Source: Camellia lanceoleosa (lineage: Eukaryota; Streptophyta; Magnoliopsida; Ericales; Theaceae). From it: 64,000 nt of DNA. Both the position numbers and the translations under genes were made by a program. Positions 60,101-64,000 of this stretch are shown here, piece after piece. Below the pieces are notes generated by a model. It did no database searches and was not told the DNA's origin. It saw nothing but the letters and a program-made list of their open reading frames with translations. The stretch is taken from the NCBI GenBank assembly GCA_025200525.1, contig CM045761.1:202049701-202113700 (forward strand). The letters are read 5' to 3'. Each line of letters begins with the position of its first letter. The first letter of the stretch is position 1.

Positions 60101-60670
60101 TTTTTACGAAAACAGATCGCTTAATTTCCCAGTGATCATACAAGCATCATGGAAAGTATTTGGACATGCTTTATGAAATCACTATCAAGACTTTTCACTA
60201 TACGAAATGTAGATGAAAATCTCTTCAATTTGTAGAACACTTCCTGTCTTTTGGCTATCTACTTATGATTTCTGACACCATTGTCACTGTCCAGGGCTAT
60301 GCATACATACTCACACATCCAGGAATACCGACAGTTTTTTATGACCATTTTTATGATTGGGATAATGCCATTCATGACGAAATTGTGAAGCTGGTATGTG
60401 TGTTAATTTCTACCATTTTAATTGAATTCAATGTCTTCTTGACTCGAGCTGCTGTAAGATTATCGAGTAAACATGCAGATGGACATTAGGAAGCATCAAG
60501 ACATCCACAGCCGATCATCTATTAGGATTATTGAAGCCCAGCCAAATCTTTACTCTGCAATTATTGGGGAGAAATTGAGCATGAAGATCGGAGATGGTTC
60601 ATGGTGTCCATCTGGCAGGGAGTGGTCGCTAGTGACTTCTGGCCACAGATATGCAGTATGGCACAAGTAA
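54191..60670 (+). CDS. AMY2: Alpha-amylase, cytosolic AMY2 type, 12 coding exons
   Basis: GH13 alpha-amylase (EC 3.2.1.1) hydrolyses internal alpha-1,4 bonds of glucans. No signal peptide is present (start MGDPTN), as in plant AMY2, which is thought to be cytosolic. Exons: 54191-54208, 54371-54404, 55229-55266, 55553-55679, 55770-55996, 57202-57347, 57631-57743, 58563-58651, 58975-59097, 59612-59647, 60295-60393 and 60479-60670. They total 1,242 nt and 413 aa, the length I recall for Arabidopsis AMY2, with every junction in frame and GT-AG. The four GH13 regions are intact: DIVINH at residues 109-114; [13 protein letters not shown] with the nucleophile D193; FSVGEYWD with acid/base E218; FIDNHDTGS with D300. 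The C-terminal beta-sheet domain ends HRYAVWHK. Confidence 0.95.
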
Positions 60671-60866
60671 TGCAATTTTTGCGTTTATTTTCTTTTTTTC
60701 AATTAATGTATTTATTTTGGTTAGTTTCCTACATGTATAGAATAAAATTTAGTTTCAATAAAGATCTTGATCTTCAATTTTGCTTGGGAGATTAGTTTGT
60801 GAGCTTGTATTATTTATATTAATAAAAAATTTAACACGCATGAAACACATTATACGGTTAACAGGT
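60671..60866 (+). other. Probable 3' UTR of the amylase gene
   Basis: AT-rich sequence after the stop contains AATAAA-like words at about 60741 and 60818, possible polyadenylation signals. It ends where the TIR element begins. Confidence 0.5.
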
Positions 60867-61948
60867 GTCGTTTGGTAACACTTATGTTTTCAATTTTCTG
60901 TTTATATTTATAAAAATTTAAGAAACTCAAATAAAAACTTGTTTGGTAAATTTTTAATTTATAAGTCAATGGTCTCAGTTTATAAATTTGGCTAAAAAAT
61001 ATAAACTCAAAAAATGTGTTTTCGTTTTCAATTTTTTTTTTTTTTACCACTCAACACTAGCTATCACTCGCCATCATTTTCCACTACCGTCTTCTGCTGT
61101 CACCACCACCTGCCACCACCACCCACCTGCCACCCACCAGCAACTATCACTCACATGTCACCCACTCGCCACCACCACTCACCTGCCATCCGCCCGCTAC
61201 TACCACTCACCACCCACCTGCCACCCACTCGCCGCTGCCACCACCCATCTGCCATCCACCTGCCACTATCATTCACTGCCCGCCACCACCACTTGCCACC
61301 CACCTACCACCACCATCCACCACCCGCCACTACCATCACCCACCCGCCATTGTCACCTACCCATCCACCACCACCACCTGCCATCCACCTACCACCACCA
61401 CCACCATCCACTCCCACCATCCATCACCCACCACCACCACTTGCTACCACCACCACCACCCACTCGCTACCACCCATCACCCGCCACCGTCACTACCCGT
61501 CACCACCCACCACCACCCGCCATCTGTCACCAATCACCACCACCGCCACTACCACCCACCATCACCACCTGCCACCACCACCCACCACCCGCTGCCACCA
61601 CCACCACCACCCACCCACTACCACCTGCCATCCACCACCCACCTGCCACCACCACTTGCCACCGCCGCCACCACCACCACCACCACCCACTCGCTACCAC
61701 CCGCCACCGTCACCTACCCACCCACCACCACCGCTACCACCCACCGTTACTACTTTTTACCACCGTCTTCTGCCGCCACTTGTCATTTCTTACTATTTTT
61801 TATATTTTTAAATTTTTTTAAATATTTTGTTAATTACCAAACGTGTTTGTAGTTTATGTTTTTCTAAAAATAAACAAAAAATAAACAAAAATTAATTTAT
61901 AAAATTTTTGTAAATATAAATTAAAAATGTAAACGTTACCAAACAGAC
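60867..61948. mobile_element. TIR-bounded element with an internal CCACCA minisatellite
   Basis: Its left end GTCGTTTGGTAACACTTATG and the inverted right end GTCTGTTTGGTAACGTTTAC match over about 45 bp, followed on both sides by TTTATATTTA(T/C)AAAAATT-like sequence. Between them, 61060-61790 is a C/A-rich minisatellite built of CCACCACC, CACCTGCC and CACTCGCC words. Open frames of 277 and 265 codons there are Pro/His/Thr repeats caused by the minisatellite. No clear target duplication was found. Confidence 0.65.
61060..61790. repeat. CCACCA/CACCTGCCA minisatellite
   Basis: Irregular units of 12-36 bp such as CACCACCACCTGCCAC and CACCCACTCGCC fill about 730 bp with almost no G outside CTGCC and CTCGCC words. 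It is strongly strand-asymmetric (C/A on the plus strand). Confidence 0.85.
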
Positions 61949-62630
61949 TTTTTTATACTATTTTGTGAACTTGTTATGCTGGTATGTACTTGAGTAACTC
62001 TCGACACAGTTCAAGTTAGACTTGAACAATCTCTTAACCAATCCGAAGTTGGTTGCTTCCCCACTTAGGCCTACCGTAAGTCCGCCACCTGATCCATAAT
62101 AGGGGCACATGGTGTTGAAGTATTCTTTCATACCATTTATTATTTAATGTTTGTCTTGTTGTTTTTAGATTTTTCGTGAGAAATCACAAGAAAACAGTTT
62201 CTTGATGAGCGGGGCGGCAAAGAAAATTTATTTTTTTGTTTTTGTGATTTTTCAAAACAGTATTACTAAGAAAAATCTAAAATTCTCAAATCTAGAAAAT
62301 ATAGTAAGAAAAATGAATCAATGGCCTACTATCATTGTGGTGTGATTCATATGTTTACTAATTTTAAATTTACATTACAAGTTCATTTTCAAAATAAAAT
62401 TCAACATACATTTTTACAGTTCTTTGAACTAATGACGAAGTACCAAGTTGAATAATTTTACTGGAAAGAGATTTAGACCCACATCACCAGTCATAAAATC
62501 CATCGTCAATCGACCTAATGATTCATGTCTTGAAACTCAGAACACAAGAACGCCTCCCCCACCACCACCACCACATCTTTCATTCTTTTTTCCCCCTTTT
62601 TCTCTTGAACCAAACAACAAAACCCAATAC
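61949..62630. other. Intergenic stretch
   Basis: No gene or element is visible between the TIR element and the CT-rich leader-like region. Confidence 0.5.
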
Positions 62631-62639
62631 CATTCTCTT

Positions 62640-62797
62640 TCTCTCTCTCTCTCTCACACGTGACACACACTGTTCCAGGATTCATCATCCATCATTGAAA
62701 AGCACTTTCACTTCATTTTTCTATACCAAAAAATCTCTATCTTCCCTCTTCTTTATTCCTTACTCCAATCAATAATCTTCTTTAGCTTTATCCGACG

Positions 62798-62834
<37 letters not shown>

Positions 62835-62870
62835 GTCAAAAGTCAAGATGAAAGGTACAAAGTATGACTT
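62640..62870 (+). promoter_or_regulatory. CT-rich leader-like stretch with a G-box
   Basis: Two CT runs (about 62637-62652 and 62802-62830) flank a CACACGTGACAC G-box near 62653. The second run leads to GTCAAGATGAAAGGTACAAAG at 62845. CT-rich 5' leaders are common in plant genes, and ATGAAAG|GTAC could be a tiny first exon, but the rest of a gene would lie past the window or is not readable. It may equally be plain low-complexity DNA. Confidence 0.3.
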
Positions 62871-64000
62871 AATTAAAGAGGCTAGGTATAGCGGGGTTTG
62901 GGTCGTCCCCTAATTGTCCACAAGTTAATCCCTCTATATTCTTATCTCTTGTCTTTAGCAATAAATCAAATGATAAAACATAAAAGAGACCATGAGAAAG
63001 GCAGCAAATTCATCTTTGTGGACTTGTTGAGTCCCTGATAACCACATACAAGTTCTAAATTGCAAATGATTAAAGATGGTTACCAAATGTCTTTCTTCTG
63101 TCAACGCCCTCCCACTCTTCTCATGTGGTTTTCTATAAATCCCCATTTTTTTCTAAGTTTTGTCTTTTGTGTGTGTTTTTCTGAATTGGAATTATGGTTT
63201 ACACTAGTAACATCATAATTACAGCACTTTGTGCTTATTTTAAAGAACCAACTGATGCAATTGGCATGCATTCCTTGGTGTTGCATGTGGGCAGAAAAAA
63301 AAGGACTGAATTTCTCTCTAAATAATAAGGGAATGGATAAAGAAACTTTGTGTGGGCACTACTCCTAGAATGATTCAATTTCACACCCTCCCCACCCCCC
63401 AATATCAATATATAGCTTTAGTTTAAGCTTTTGCAATCATGAAAATGGTGGGTTTTATGATACATCCATGCATTGAGAACTGCAAGAAATGCCAAACCAA
63501 CCAAAGCTTCACACACTCGACTATGTAATTGAGAAATTTGGCCAAATTGAGAGTATTTAAATTTAAAAAAAAAAAAAAAAAAAATAGTAGTGTTCACCTT
63601 TCACTTTTAACCTCTCCTAGATTTAAAAAAAGATAAAAATAAAAATAAAAGATAAAGAAGAAATCGATGTGTGAAGTTTAAAGTAAAATATAAATGCTAT
63701 TTTTTGAAAAAAAGGTTGTACTAGTTTGGTTTTTACCCCTCAATTGTAATATTAAAAAATTACTATAGATTCATAAAAAAATTATAATTTTAATTATTGA
63801 TGTATATAAAATTTATCATTTATTTGTAGTAATTTTTTTGAAAGTGTACACCACTAAAATTTTCCCAATTTTTATTTTATCTAATGGAAACCCCAATGGA
63901 ATTGATTTGATGAACATGGTGGTTACCAGAAGTCAATGATAAATTAAGTGAAAAATCAGAGAAAGTTAAATAGGTTCGGAAATGAAGGAGGGAAAAAAGA
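62871..64000. other. AT-rich end of the window
   Basis: Nothing coding is supported. A poly-A run of about 21 bases lies near 63564-63585. Confidence 0.5.

Noticed and set aside
60988..61821. Open frames of 277 and 265 codons rich in Pro, His and Thr
   Set aside because: They are translations of the CCACCA minisatellite in two frames at once and have no domain or codon bias.

Overview
The window looks like nuclear DNA from a eudicot plant. It has AT-rich spacers, GT-AG introns, a 12-exon alpha-amylase gene of the plant AMY2 type, a plant F-box/DUF295 gene, a DYW-type pentatricopeptide (PPR) gene, a plant root-cap/LEA-related gene, and several large Ty3/Gypsy LTR retrotransposons of plant lineages. 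I cannot name the species. Roughly 38 kb of the 64 kb is recognisable transposable-element sequence.

Layout. 1-2187: remains of two unrelated LTRs, with a short tandem array of hairpin-forming units between them. 2188-4147: AT-rich spacer. 4313-6213 (+): PPR-DYW gene whose first two thirds are open and whose last third is broken by many one- or two-base losses. 6589-16853 (-): a root-cap/LEA-related gene cut in its second exon by a 9.07-kb chromovirus-like Gypsy element (7333-16398, 5-bp duplication CTGCT). Taking the element out rejoins the frame. 18.0-22.0 kb (-): an intact F-box/DUF295 gene whose 3' UTR seems to contain a 2.8-kb intron carrying a 1.2-kb TIR transposon. 22.8-23.0 kb: a possible orphan first exon. 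23805-24223: a fold-back MITE with a perfect 9-bp duplication. 24939-53199: a nested stack. A MITE-like outer element (TAA duplication) holds two complete Tat-lineage Gypsy elements: Tat-A, 25153-36894, duplication ATTAC; and Tat-B, 38038-53130, duplication ATTAT. A second MITE-like element (37043-37957) lies between them, and a 440-bp hAT-type MITE (29226-29665) sits inside the Tat-A polymerase region. 54191-60670 (+): an intact alpha-amylase gene of 12 coding exons and 413 codons. 60867-61948: a TIR-bounded element filled with a CCACCA-type minisatellite, 196 bp after the amylase stop. 62-64 kb: spacer with a CT-rich, leader-like stretch.

The host genes are not an operon or pathway; they are independent plant loci separated and damaged by transposons. 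The most interesting signals are these. (1) Both Tat elements carry long ORFs antisense to gag-pol, between integrase and the 3' LTR; the one in Tat-A has an in-frame 72-nt spliceosomal intron. (2) Tat-B has a second antisense ORF set that I do not recognise. (3) Arrays of short hairpin-forming repeats lie in non-coding parts of elements. (4) Differences between the two LTRs of one element, and the frameshift in the root-cap gene, cluster as small losses at CCGG/TCGGC-like sites. That may be a consensus error and would change which genes should be called broken. (5) Four different LTR families carry ACGTGGC (ABRE/G-box-like) motifs.
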